NCBI GenBank assembly: GCA_046537875.1
Contig: JBKHJZ010000008.1
Location: forward strand, 1-44,711
DNA: 44,711 nucleotides
Direction: 5' to 3'
DNA from: JBKHJZ01 sp046537875
Lineage (GTDB): Bacteria; Actinomycetota; Acidimicrobiia; Acidimicrobiales; VFJN01
Shown piece by piece: positions 16,634 through 24,899 of this stretch. Numbering within the stretch: the stretch's first letter is position 1; each line of letters starts with the position of its first letter. The notes under the pieces are model-generated. The model did no database searches. It had not been told where the DNA came from and worked only from the letters and a program-made list of their open reading frames with translations. A program made the position numbers and the translations under genes.

Positions 16634-17749
16634 TCAGCGGCTGAGCCGGTAGAAGCGGAAGAACTCGTTCTCGATGGGCAGCGCCTCGATCCCGACGAAG
16701 CCAGCGTCCCGCGCGTAACCCTCGAGCGTGGCGGGCCGCATGACGGTGCCCGTGCCGGCGGCCGGTGGGTGCGACATGCCGTCGGGCAGGCAGCAGGTGA
16801 TCGAGTAGCCGTACATCAGCCGCTCGACCGGGTCGGCCGGGGCCGTGAACCGCTCGCCCACGCGCTCGTCCATCACGATGACCGTGCCGCCGTCGCCGGC
16901 GAGCTGGCGCATCGCGGACAGCACCCCGACCGGATCGGACATGTCGTGAACGCACTCGAACGCGAACACCACGTCGTACGGGGTGCTGTCGCCGGTCGCG
17001 TCGCTCGCGGTGGCGGCATCGACGGCGTGGAAGCGGACACGGTCGTCGAGCCCGGCCTCGGCGGCGGCCGCCTGTGCCATCACGATCGACGGCTCGTCGA
17101 TGTCGAAGCCGTCGACGGTCACGCCGGGGTGCGCGAGGGCGAGGCCGATCGACGACCAGCCGCCACCGCAGCCCACGTCGGCCACCCGGGCACCGGCCCG
17201 GAGCGCCTCGTGCACGTCCGGCACCGCTGCCAGGTCATCGGCCAGCTGGTGGACGAAGTACGGCCGGTTGGCGAGCGCCTGGGCCTCGCGACCGACGTGG
17301 CCGTGCTCGGCCCAGCCGAGGCCTCCGCCGGTCCGGTACGCCCCGGCCAGCTCGTCCAGCTTGCGACCGACCCCCGCGATGAGGCGGGCGAGGGGCAGCA
17401 CGTGGTTGAGGCTGTCGCCGTCGGTCAACACCTCGGCCTGCTCGGGCGCCAGCACGAAGCGCCGCTCGGTTGCGGGGGCGTCCAGGTCCTCGACCCCGAG
17501 CCAGCCGATCGCCGCCTGGTGCTCCAACCACTCACGGGCGTACCGCTCGGCCGTCTCCGTGCGCTGGGCCAGCTCGGTCGATGTGCACGGCCCGTGCTCG
17601 GCGAGCGCCCGGTACCACCCCAGGCGGTCACCGAGGTAGGCGGCCTGGATCTCCTGCGCGCCGAGCAGTGCGCCGAACAGCCGCTCGACGAACGCGTCGA
17701 CCGTGGCCTCGGTCGGCTGGGAGCTGGTGGCGGATCGGGTGATGGTCAT
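16634..17749 (-). CDS. Class I SAM-dependent methyltransferase with N-terminal winged-helix domain
   Basis: A 371-residue methyltransferase. The N-terminal third is a dimerisation/winged-helix domain (LGDRLGWYRALAEHGPCTSTELAQRT, REWLEHQAAIGWL). The SAM site begins with VADVGCGGGWSSIGLA (motif I), followed by VDGFDIDEPSIVMA with the acidic residue that binds the ribose, and DVVFAFECVHDMSDPVGVL. This architecture resembles O- and C-methyltransferases of secondary metabolism and several Rv2258c-like actinobacterial proteins. The substrate is unknown. ATG at 17747-17749 has an excellent ribosome-binding site (AAGGAGGAG) 5-6 bases upstream. It lies 53 bases downstream of the GNAT-like gene on the same strand. 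Confidence 0.9.
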   Translation of the reverse strand: MTITRSATSSQPTEATVDAFVERLFGALLGAQEIQAAYLGDRLGWYRALAEHGPCTSTELAQRTETAERYAREWLEHQAAIGWLGVEDLDAPATERRFVLAPEQAEVLTDGDSLNHVLPLARLIAGVGRKLDELAGAYRTGGGLGWAEHGHVGREAQALANRPYFVHQLADDLAAVPDVHEALRAGARVADVGCGGGWSSIGLALAHPGVTVDGFDIDEPSIVMAQAAAAEAGLDDRVRFHAVDAATASDATGDSTPYDVVFAFECVHDMSDPVGVLSAMRQLAGDGGTVIVMDERVGERFTAPADPVERLMYGYSITCCLPDGMSHPPAAGTGTVMRPATLEGYARDAGFVGIEALPIENEFFRFYRLSR

Positions 17750-17802
17750 CGTCTCCTCCTTCTGGGGGAACGGGTCGGGTGGGTGGTGGGGGATGGGACG
17801 GG

Positions 17803-18633
17803 TCACGGTCGCGGGCGGGCCCAGAGCGTGAACCGGAGCACGGGCAGGAAGCCCAGGCGCTCGGCGCCGGGGCGGCTGTCGTCGCTGAACACGCCGGTCA
17901 TCCACACGTCGGGCGCCGCCCGGAGCCGGTGGATCGCGTGCGCCCACCAGTGGCCGCGGTGGCGGGCCTCAGGACGGGTCACGCCGAGCGCGAAGCAGCC
18001 CACGCCGTCATCCGTGAACAGGGTCCCGATGCTCGCCGGTTCGCCGGCCTCACGTCCGATGGCGAACCGAAGGCGGCCGTCGTCGAGCAGGCGCGGGTTC
18101 GCGAGCGAGCCCGGTGGCGCGCCGAGCAGCTCGTCGAGCGGGTAGCCCTCCACCGCCACGCGCTCCCAGTCGGCCAGACCGCGGGCGTCGCGCACGTCCT
18201 CGGTCTCGACCGTCCTGCCGGCCGGGTGCGCCGGCGGCGGGACCGTGGCCGCGGGCGGTCGCACCAGCAGGGGCGGGTGGCCGACCAGGCGCCAGCCACG
18301 GGGCCGAAGGTCGGGCGTCGGCCAGGCGCTCCAGAGGTGCACGTCGCCCGTTCCCTCGGCGAAGAACGCCTCGATCTGGTCGAGGTCGCGGGGGAACGCG
18401 GCGGGATCCGGCGGGCGGAGCAGGGTGGCGGCGCTGAAGAAGCCGCTCGGCCGGCCGAGGTCGGCGGCGGCGTAGCCGGCGGCCCAGGTGGCGCGGCCGC
18501 CGGCGGCCACGACGAAGGCCTCCGTGAGGTGCGCCCAGCAGAACAGGTATCGGCGGAGCACGGTGTCGCCCACGGGGGCATCCGGCTCCCACCCGGTGGT
18601 GAGGTGCCCGTCGGTGGCGGTCATGGCCCACAT
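17803..18633 (-). CDS. GNAT-like acetyltransferase-fold protein
   Basis: A 276-residue protein. The C-terminal half reads like a GNAT domain (RTVETEDVRDARGLADWERV, ASIGTLFTDDGVGCFALGV, then RPEARHRGHWWAHAIHRL in place of the R/Q-x-x-G-x-G/A loop, and SDDSRPGAERLGFLPVLRF). The acetyl-CoA loop is imperfect. The N-terminal half (RYLFCWAHLTEAFVVAAGGR) is not recognised. ATG at 18633 is used; ATG at 18624 is equally possible. The gene is divergent from the SARP regulator across a 72-base gap with direct repeats, so it may be a target. Confidence 0.65.
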   Translation of the reverse strand: MWAMTATDGHLTTGWEPDAPVGDTVLRRYLFCWAHLTEAFVVAAGGRATWAAGYAAADLGRPSGFFSAATLLRPPDPAAFPRDLDQIEAFFAEGTGDVHLWSAWPTPDLRPRGWRLVGHPPLLVRPPAATVPPPAHPAGRTVETEDVRDARGLADWERVAVEGYPLDELLGAPPGSLANPRLLDDGRLRFAIGREAGEPASIGTLFTDDGVGCFALGVTRPEARHRGHWWAHAIHRLRAAPDVWMTGVFSDDSRPGAERLGFLPVLRFTLWARPRP

Positions 18634-18646
18634 CGTGGGCGGGCCG

Positions 18647-18687
18647 GGTTGCAGCGTGGTTGCACGTCCGCTGCAGGCGGCGCAACC
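18647..18687. promoter_or_regulatory. Heptamer direct repeats, possible SARP binding site
   Basis: GGTTGCA occurs at 18647-18653 and again at 18658-18664, exactly 11 bp apart, and the inverted half GCAACC lies at 18682-18687. SARP regulators bind heptamer direct repeats spaced about one helical turn. The site lies between the GNAT-like gene and the SARP gene, so it could control both. Confidence 0.5.
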
Positions 18688-18692
18688 GCTTC

Positions 18693-18698
18693 TACGCT
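18693..18698 (+). promoter_or_regulatory. -10 element TACGCT, leaderless type
   Basis: TACGCT lies 7 bases before the GTG at 18706, supporting that codon as the start of the SARP regulator. Confidence 0.45.
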
Positions 18699-18705
18699 AC
18701 TGAGC

Positions 18706-21561
18706 GTGCAGGTCCGAGTGCTCGGAACGGTCGAGGTGATCGACGACGACGGCCGGGTCGTCACGATCGGTAGCCCCAAGCAGCGGGTGGTGCTCGCGGT
18801 GCTGGCCTCGCGGGCGTCGACCACCGTGCCGGCCGGGGTGCTGGTCGACCACCTGTGGGGCGACGATCCACCGCGGACCGCGCTGGCATCGCTGCGCACC
18901 TACGTGTCGCGCCTGCGCCAGGTGCTCGGCGACCACCTCGTCGGTTCCCCCGGCGGCTACGCGCTCGACGCGTCCGGGCTCGACATCGACGTGGTCAGGT
19001 TCGAGGAGATGGTCGCCGACGCGGCCCGGCGACCGGCGGCCGAGGCACTGCCCGTGATCGAGCGGGCGCTCACCATCTGGCGGGGCCCGCCGTTCGCCGG
19101 ACTCGACGACGTGGCCCCGTTGCGGGGTGCCGCCGTCCGGTGCGAGGAGCTGTACCGGGCCGCCCTCGACATCCGTTCGTCCGGACTGCTCGCCACCGGC
19201 CGGGTGGGCGAAGCGATCGCCGCCGCCGAGGAGCTCGTGGCCGAGGCCCCGCTCCGCGAGGGTGTGTGGGCCACCCTGGTCTCGGCCCTGACCGCCTCGG
19301 GCCGGGTGGCCGAGGCGCTACGCGCCTACCAGCGGGCGGTGGAGATGCTGGCCGAGGCGGGCCTCGAGCCGGGCGAGGCGTTGCGCAAGGCCGAAGCTGC
19401 CGCCCTGGCCGGCGATGCCGCCGGTCCGGCGCCCGGGCAGCTCCCCGTGCCGCTGTCCTCGCTGGTGGGCCGCGACGCCGACCTCGTCCGGCTGGACGAG
19501 CTGCTCACGGGTGGACGGGTGGTCACGCTCACGGGGCCCGGCGGGGTGGGCAAGACCCGGCTGGCCGTCGAGCTCGCCCACCGCTTCGCCGACCGGCACG
19601 AGATGGGTGCCCGCCTCGTCGGCCTCGCCGACGTGCGGAGCAGGGACGGCCTGGTGGGTGCGATCGTCGAGGCGGTGGGGCTGGCGGTGGAGCAGGCCGA
19701 GCCCGACACCGTGCTGGCGCGGGTGGGTGGCCTCGACGTGCTGGTGGTCCTCGACAACTGCGAGCACCTCGTCGACGACGTCGCGACGGCGGTGACGCGC
19801 ATGCTGGGCGGCGGCTGGCAGGCACGGGTGCTGGCCACCAGCCGCGAGCGCCTGGGCGTCGAGGGCGAGCAGGTGTGGGTGGTGTCGCCGCTCGCGCTGG
19901 ACCCGGGCGGTGCGGCACGCGAGCTGTTCGTCGAGCGAGCGCGAGCCGCCCGGGCCGACCTGAGGTTCACCCCGAAGGACGATGCGGCGATCGACAGGAT
20001 CGTCCGCCGGCTCGACGGCCTGCCGCTGGCCATCGAGATGGCGGCTTCCCGGGTGACGACGCTCCCCCTGGGGGAGCTCGCCGACCGGCTCGACGAGGCG
20101 CTCGACCTGCTGCACTCGGCCCAGCGCACCACCGATCCGCGCCACCAGACGCTCGGTGCGGTGGTCACCTGGTCGGAGCAGCTGCTGACGAGCTCGGAGC
20201 GCCAGCTGTACGAAGACCTCGCGGTGTTCGCTCAGTCGGCCACGGCCGACGACATCGCGGCGGTGACCGGATGCGCCGACCCCGTCGCGCTCCTCGCCCG
20301 GCTGGCCGACCAGTCGCTGGTGGTGGCCGACACCGCCGCGCAGCGGGCCCGCTTCGGCATGCTCAGCACGGTCCGGGCGCACGCCGCCGGTCGGCTGGAG
20401 GCGTCGGGTCGGGCTGCGTCGCTCCGCCGCCGCCATGCCGAGCACTACCGCGACGTGGCGCTGGAGGCCGACGCCGGCCTGCGAACCGCCAAGGAGCTCG
20501 CCGCCCATCAGCGGCTGGCCGCCGACATGGACGAGCTCCGCTTGGCGGCCCGGTGGGCGCGGGCGCACGACCCCCGTGTGGCGGCCGAGCTGTGCGCCGG
20601 CCTCTTCCTCTTCGCGCAGTCCCGCGTGCGGGACGAGCCGCTGCGGTGGGCCGGCGAGGCGCTCGCCGTCGTCGACGAGTCGACCCCGGGGGTGGGCTGG
20701 GTGTTCACGGCGGTGGCACAGCGCGCCCTCCGCCACGGCGACATGGCCGGAGCGGCCGCGCTGGCCGAACGTGCCGTCGAGCTGTCGAAGGTCTCCCTGG
20801 AGCTGGCGGCTGCGCTCGAGGTGCTGAGCGATCTCGAGTCGATGCGGGGGAACCTCGAGACGGCCGGTCACTGGGGCCGGAAGTTGCTCGATGCCGGTGA
20901 GCACGCCGGCGACCCCCACATGAAGACGGCCGGTCGCATCACCCTCGCCCTGATCGAGGCGTACGCCGGGCGCCACGACGCCGCAGTGGCCACGCTGGAG
21001 GCCGCCGACCCCGCTCCCGCGCCGTCGGACCAGGCGTGGCTCGCCTACTGCGCGGGAGAGATCGTGCTCGACCGCGATCCGCCGGCGGCGCTGGCGTCGC
21101 TCGACCGGGCCGTCGAGCTGGCCGACCAGGTGGACAGCCGCTACGTCGGCGGTGTCGCCCGGGTGGCCGCGTCGTCGCTGCGGGCCAGGGCCGGCGACCC
21201 GGCCGAGGTGCTGCCCGCGTTCATCGCGGTGGTCTCCCACTGGCGCCGCCAGGGCGACATGCTGTACCAGCTCACCACGCTGCGGAACCTGGTGGTGCTG
21301 CTCCACCGGCTCGGTGAGGTGGAGCGCACGGCGGAGCTGCTGGGCACCGTGCGGCGCCCCGACCTGGTCCCGACCTTCGGCGGCGAGGCGAAGCGGCTCG
21401 ACGCGGCGCACGCCTGGGTGCTGGAGGCCCTCGGTCACCGCGAGGCCGATCGCCGGGCCGCACAGGGCGCCGCCCGGACGATCGACGACGCCGCGATCCT
21501 GGCGCTGGAGTGGCTGAACGACCTCGCGGACCAACGGGCACCGGCCGCGTTCCGGCGGTGA
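18706..21561 (+). CDS. SARP/AfsR-type transcriptional regulator (wHTH-BTAD-NB-ARC-helical repeats)
   Basis: A 951-residue regulator. An OmpR-like winged helix comes first (VLVDHLWGDDPPRTALASLRTYVSRLRQVLG is its recognition region, described here in parts: LVDHLWGDDPP and RTYVSRLRQVLG). The BTAD domain follows to about residue 245, then an NB-ARC ATPase with Walker A TGPGGVGKTR (Lys283), Walker B LVVLDNCEHL (Asp350) and LATSRERLGVEGE. The last 400 residues are Ala/Leu-rich helical repeats of TPR type. Proteins of this build activate nearby genes in response to an unknown ligand. The length is typical and the ATPase motifs look intact. GTG at 18706 is chosen because of TACGCT 7 bases upstream and because it precedes the standard first strand of the winged helix. 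Confidence 0.92.
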   Translation: MQVRVLGTVEVIDDDGRVVTIGSPKQRVVLAVLASRASTTVPAGVLVDHLWGDDPPRTALASLRTYVSRLRQVLGDHLVGSPGGYALDASGLDIDVVRFEEMVADAARRPAAEALPVIERALTIWRGPPFAGLDDVAPLRGAAVRCEELYRAALDIRSSGLLATGRVGEAIAAAEELVAEAPLREGVWATLVSALTASGRVAEALRAYQRAVEMLAEAGLEPGEALRKAEAAALAGDAAGPAPGQLPVPLSSLVGRDADLVRLDELLTGGRVVTLTGPGGVGKTRLAVELAHRFADRHEMGARLVGLADVRSRDGLVGAIVEAVGLAVEQAEPDTVLARVGGLDVLVVLDNCEHLVDDVATAVTRMLGGGWQARVLATSRERLGVEGEQVWVVSPLALDPGGAARELFVERARAARADLRFTPKDDAAIDRIVRRLDGLPLAIEMAASRVTTLPLGELADRLDEALDLLHSAQRTTDPRHQTLGAVVTWSEQLLTSSERQLYEDLAVFAQSATADDIAAVTGCADPVALLARLADQSLVVADTAAQRARFGMLSTVRAHAAGRLEASGRAASLRRRHAEHYRDVALEADAGLRTAKELAAHQRLAADMDELRLAARWARAHDPRVAAELCAGLFLFAQSRVRDEPLRWAGEALAVVDESTPGVGWVFTAVAQRALRHGDMAGAAALAERAVELSKVSLELAAALEVLSDLESMRGNLETAGHWGRKLLDAGEHAGDPHMKTAGRITLALIEAYAGRHDAAVATLEAADPAPAPSDQAWLAYCAGEIVLDRDPPAALASLDRAVELADQVDSRYVGGVARVAASSLRARAGDPAEVLPAFIAVVSHWRRQGDMLYQLTTLRNLVVLLHRLGEVERTAELLGTVRRPDLVPTFGGEAKRLDAAHAWVLEALGHREADRRAAQGAARTIDDAAILALEWLNDLADQRAPAAFRR

Positions 21562-21601
21562 GGCGCACCCGGGAGCGGCGCGCGGAACGCGGCCCGGCCG
21601 A

Positions 21602-23104
21602 TCAGGCGGGCTTGCCTGGACTGGACACCTGCCCGGCCTCCGTCGCGCCCCCGGCGTGCTCACGCATGAGCGCCTGGCGATCCACCTTCTGCATCGCGGT
21701 GCGCGGCAGCGCCTCGACCAGCCTGAGCGCCTCGGGCAGCTTGTAGGAGGCGACCCGGCCGCGCAGGAAGGCCCGCAGCCCGTCGAGCGACGGCGGTGCG
21801 TGGGGATCGCTCGGCGCCACCACGGCGACGCCGATCTCGCCCATCACCGGGTCGGGGCGGGGGACCACCGCCACCTCGGCGACGCCCGGGTGGGCGGCGA
21901 GCTCGGCCTCGACCTCGGCGGGATGGACGTTGTAGCCACCGCGGACGAACATCTCCGTGCGCCGTCCCGCGAGGCGTACCAGGCCCCGGTCGTCGATCCG
22001 GGCGAGATCGCCGGTGCGCAGCCAGCCGCCGACGAGCGTGGTTGCCGTCGCCTCGGGGTCGCGCCAGTAGCCCGCCATCTGGGTCGGCGAGCGCAGCCAC
22101 AGCTCGCCGACCTCGCCCGGGGGGACGGGCCGGCCGCGGTCGTCGCGCACCCGCACCTCCACACCCGGCCGGGGGGAGCCCACGGTGAACAGCGCCTCCT
22201 CGTCGTCGGCGTCGGGCGCAGTGCCGGTGCCGCAGCCGCCCGACTCCGTCGACGAGTAGCGGATCAGGTAGGCGGCGCCGAAGCGCGCCCGGGCGGCGCG
22301 CACCAGCGCCGGCGGGGACGCCGCGGCCCCGGCGACGATCGTGGTCACGTGGTCCCAGTCGTGGCGATCGATCTCCGGCGACCGCAGCATGAGCGCGATC
22401 TGGGGGGCCACCCCGCCGATCGACGGCATCCGCTGCTCGGCGATCGTGCGCAGGGCGTCGTCGGCCCGCCACCGCTCCAGGATGTGGGTGCGCGTCGCCA
22501 GGCGCAGGTACCAGGGCAGCTTCGTGGTGAACCCGACGTGCGCGAACTGCGTCGACGCCAGCATCGCCGGGCCGGGCCGCCCGGGTGGTGCCCAGGCGCC
22601 GCCGGTGTCGGTGACCGCGACCGCCTCGAGCTGGCGCTCGCAGAACACCGCGCCCTTCGGCATGCCGGTGGTGCCGGACGTGAACACGATGGCCACCGGC
22701 CGGTCGGGGTCGGGTGGCAGCACCGGGGCGGTCGTCCCCCGGTCGGCGGCCGCGTCACCCAGCCGGCCCAGCTCGGCGAGCTCGTCCGGGTCGTGCAGCA
22801 CGAGTGACGGGTCGGCCAGCTCCACCAGGGCCGCCTGCTCGGCGGCCGTGAGCCTCGGGTTGATGCCGGCGGTGACCGCCCCGGCCTTGGCCGCCGCCGC
22901 GTAGGCGACGACGTAGCGGCTGTCCGAGCGCAGCCGCAGCACGACCCGGTCGCCCGGGGCCACGCCGCGTGCCACGAGCCCCGCGGCGACCGCGTCCGAC
23001 CGCCGGTCGAGGTCGGTGAACGTGACGGGTGTGCCGTCGGGGTCGACGAGGGCGGTGAGGTCGCCGAAGCGGCGGGCGGCCTCGCGGACGGTCGCTGCGA
23101 GCAC
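21602..23104 (-). CDS. AMP-forming acyl-CoA synthetase (FadD-like)
   Basis: A 500-residue adenylate-forming enzyme that activates a carboxylic acid to its CoA thioester. It shows the phosphate-binding motif FTSGTTGMPKG, the adenine-binding region YSSTESGG, the hinge GWLRTGDLARI, EMFVRGGYNVHPAEVE, and the C-terminal catalytic Lys in RTAMQKVDRQ. The motifs are complete. GTG at 23102-23104 is the start used, with a moderate GGGAG upstream. It is divergent from the hotdog gene at 23249. The substrate is not predictable; the other genes suggest fatty, aromatic or terpenoid acids. Confidence 0.92.
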   Translation of the reverse strand: MLAATVREAARRFGDLTALVDPDGTPVTFTDLDRRSDAVAAGLVARGVAPGDRVVLRLRSDSRYVVAYAAAAKAGAVTAGINPRLTAAEQAALVELADPSLVLHDPDELAELGRLGDAAADRGTTAPVLPPDPDRPVAIVFTSGTTGMPKGAVFCERQLEAVAVTDTGGAWAPPGRPGPAMLASTQFAHVGFTTKLPWYLRLATRTHILERWRADDALRTIAEQRMPSIGGVAPQIALMLRSPEIDRHDWDHVTTIVAGAAASPPALVRAARARFGAAYLIRYSSTESGGCGTGTAPDADDEEALFTVGSPRPGVEVRVRDDRGRPVPPGEVGELWLRSPTQMAGYWRDPEATATTLVGGWLRTGDLARIDDRGLVRLAGRRTEMFVRGGYNVHPAEVEAELAAHPGVAEVAVVPRPDPVMGEIGVAVVAPSDPHAPPSLDGLRAFLRGRVASYKLPEALRLVEALPRTAMQKVDRQALMREHAGGATEAGQVSSPGKPA

Positions 23105-23236
23105 TCAGCCCGGCTCCCGGTCGGCACGTCGGTCGGTCGTCGGCGGCGCCACGGCGCAGACCGTACCGGTGGGACCACGGGGCGGTCATGGCCGCCCGCG
23201 CCGAACGCCGGTGCGGCGAGGGCCCGGCCGGGACAC

Positions 23237-23242
23237 TAGGTT
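23237..23242 (+). promoter_or_regulatory. -10 element TAGGTT, leaderless type
   Basis: TAGGTT lies 6 bases before the GTG at 23249; no ribosome-binding site is present. Confidence 0.45.
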
Positions 23243-23248
23243 GCCGTC

Positions 23249-24160
23249 GTGGACGCGCCGTCCGAGTACCGGGTGATCGCGCGCAACACGGCGACCGCGT
23301 CGGCGAACAAGATCCACGACGACACGGTGGCGCGCCGCTATGGGTTCGCGGGCGGCCTGGTCCCGGGCGTGGACGTGTACGCCTACATGGCCCACGTCCC
23401 GGCGGCGGGGTGGGGGCTGGAGTGGCTGGCGCGCGGGTCGCTGCTGGCCCGGTTCCTCGCACCGGTCTACGAGGGTGACGAGGTCGCCGTGGTGCCCGGC
23501 GAGGTCTCGTCGACGGCCGGGGGCACGGTGGTGCCGCTCGAGGTGCGGGCCGGAGCGGGGCGGATCTGCGCGGTGGGCGAGGCGACGTTGCCCGCCGGAG
23601 CCGACAGCGAGGCGGCGTTGCCCGCCGGGCCCGACGGCGAGCCGCCGGCCGGGAGGTGGGCGGGCATCGACCGCGCGGCCGGGCCAGCGGGGTTCCGGGA
23701 GGACGCCCCCGAGGCGTCGCCCGACACGCTCCGACCGGGGACACCGCTCGCCCTCGCTCCCCACGGCTTCCACGCCGACCGGGCCGGCGACTACCTGGAC
23801 GAGGTCGGGGAGCGCCTGTCGCTGTTCGCCGCCGAGAGGGTGGCCCACCCCGGGTGGCTGCTCCGCGATGCGAACCACGTGCTGTCGACCAACGTGGCGC
23901 TCGGGCCGTGGATCCACGTCGAGTCGGCGGTCCGGCACCACGGGCTGGTGCGGGACGGCGACGTGGTCGACGCCCGTGCCCGAGTCGTGCGCGAGTGGGG
24001 CCGCAAGGGCCACCGCTTCGTCGAGCTGGACGTGGGGCTGTTCACGGGAGCCGACCGGCTCGTGGCCCACGTGTCGCACACCGCCATCTACCGCCCGCGG
24101 GCGGCAGAGACCGGCGACCGTCGGGCGGTCACGCGCTCCCCGGGCGGCGACCTGTCTTAG
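23249..24160 (+). CDS. Double-hotdog (MaoC-like) protein
   Basis: A 303-residue protein. The N-terminal hotdog has the MaoC-like signature NKIHDDTVARRYGFAGGLVPGVDVYAYM (described in parts: KIHDDTVARRYGF then GGLVPGV), where the HDD resembles the active-site His/Asp segment. The second domain contains WIHVESAVRHHGLVRDGDVV and FVELDVGLF. It may be an enoyl-CoA hydratase or thioesterase-like protein. A repeated Ala/Gly/Pro linker (TLPAGADSEAALPAGPDGEP) joins the halves. GTG at 23249 is set by TAGGTT 6 bases upstream. Its TAG stop at 24158-24160 is the first three bases of the inverted-repeat element that follows. Confidence 0.8.
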   Translation: MDAPSEYRVIARNTATASANKIHDDTVARRYGFAGGLVPGVDVYAYMAHVPAAGWGLEWLARGSLLARFLAPVYEGDEVAVVPGEVSSTAGGTVVPLEVRAGAGRICAVGEATLPAGADSEAALPAGPDGEPPAGRWAGIDRAAGPAGFREDAPEASPDTLRPGTPLALAPHGFHADRAGDYLDEVGERLSLFAAERVAHPGWLLRDANHVLSTNVALGPWIHVESAVRHHGLVRDGDVVDARARVVREWGRKGHRFVELDVGLFTGADRLVAHVSHTAIYRPRAAETGDRRAVTRSPGGDLS

Positions 24161-24321
24161 TGCCGTGGCCGGCAACATTGGCGGCCTGTCACGCCGGCCA
24201 GATGACGCCGCTCGCGGCGTCCTCGCCCTCGCATTCGCTGGTGGAGTGCGTCGGGCTGCGTCCTTGCGAGCGACGCCCCTGGCTCGCCGTGACAGGGCAA
24301 ACGTCACCGGCCACGGCACTA
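24158..24321. repeat. 164-bp inverted-repeat element with internal hairpins
   Basis: The 15-base left end (24158-24172, starting TAGTGCCGTGGCCGG) is the exact reverse complement of the right end (24307-24321). Inside, CCTGTCACG and its complement CGTGACAGG recur at matching distances, and the arms stay partly complementary for about 40 bases. Internal hairpins are GACGCCGC-TC-GCGGCGTC (24204-24221) and GCGTCG/CGACGC (24248-24253, 24271-24276). It fills almost the whole gap between two genes, supplying the stop of one and the first bases of the -10 of the next. No reading frame or transposase is present. It could be a MITE-like or repetitive intergenic element, or a structured RNA. Confidence 0.7.
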
Positions 24322-24325
24322 GCGT
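24320..24325 (+). promoter_or_regulatory. -10 element TAGCGT at the edge of the inverted repeat
   Basis: TAGCGT lies 8 bases before the ATG at 24334. Its first two bases are the last two bases of the inverted-repeat element. Confidence 0.4.
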
Positions 24326-24333
24326 CGTGAAGC

Positions 24334-24831
24334 ATGAGTCCGGTCGACGAGGTCGAGGAGGCGGTGCGCAGGCACCTGGACGCGCTGGGCGTCGAGTACG
24401 AGCCGATGGAGTGCGATCCAGCGTTCGCCGACACCGCCGCCTTCTGCGAGCGGTACGGCGTCGCCCCCGAGGACTCGGCCAACGCGATCGTCGTGGTGGG
24501 CAAGTCCGATCCCCGGCGCTACGTCTGCTGCATCGTGCTCGCCACCACCCGGCTCGACGTCAACGGCGCCGTCCGCCGCCGTCTCGGTGTCCGCAAGGCG
24601 TCGTTCGCGTCGGCGGACGAGACGGCGGCTCTCACCGGCATGATGATCGGCGGCGTGACCCCGTTCGCCCTGCCGGACGACCTTCCGGTGTGGGTCGACG
24701 CGGGCGTGATGGAGCGGCCCTCCGTGGTGGTCGGGGGCGGTAGCCGCTCGCTCAAGGTCCGTGTGCCGCCCGACGCCTTCCGCCGGCTGCCGGCGGCGGA
24801 GATCGTGCCCGATCTGGCCGTGCCCGCCTGA
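24334..24831 (+). CDS. YbaK/EbsC-family protein (aminoacyl-tRNA deacylase-like)
   Basis: A 165-residue YbaK-domain protein, a family that hydrolyses mischarged tRNAs such as Cys-tRNAPro or Ala-tRNAPro. Family-like segments are VEEAVRRHLDALGVEYEPMECD, NAIVVVGKSDPRRYVCCIVLATTRLDV, the conserved-Lys region GVRKASFASADETAALTGMMIGGVTPF and VWVDAGVMERPSVVVGGG; these are mentioned in pieces because the match runs through nearly the whole protein. The length is typical. It is probably a free-standing trans-editing enzyme, though members of this subfamily in actinobacteria are not characterised. Confidence 0.85.
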   Translation: MSPVDEVEEAVRRHLDALGVEYEPMECDPAFADTAAFCERYGVAPEDSANAIVVVGKSDPRRYVCCIVLATTRLDVNGAVRRRLGVRKASFASADETAALTGMMIGGVTPFALPDDLPVWVDAGVMERPSVVVGGGSRSLKVRVPPDAFRRLPAAEIVPDLAVPA

Positions 24832-24899
24832 GAGCATGCGCGGACAGGAACGTCGGCGTCGGGTCGGGCCGCGGGTCGGACGGTGAGCGGAGCGCATCG

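Noticed and set aside
15239..18145. A 968-codon forward frame over the Ada/AlkA and methyltransferase genes
   Set aside because: It conflicts with two well-supported genes and shows no domain.
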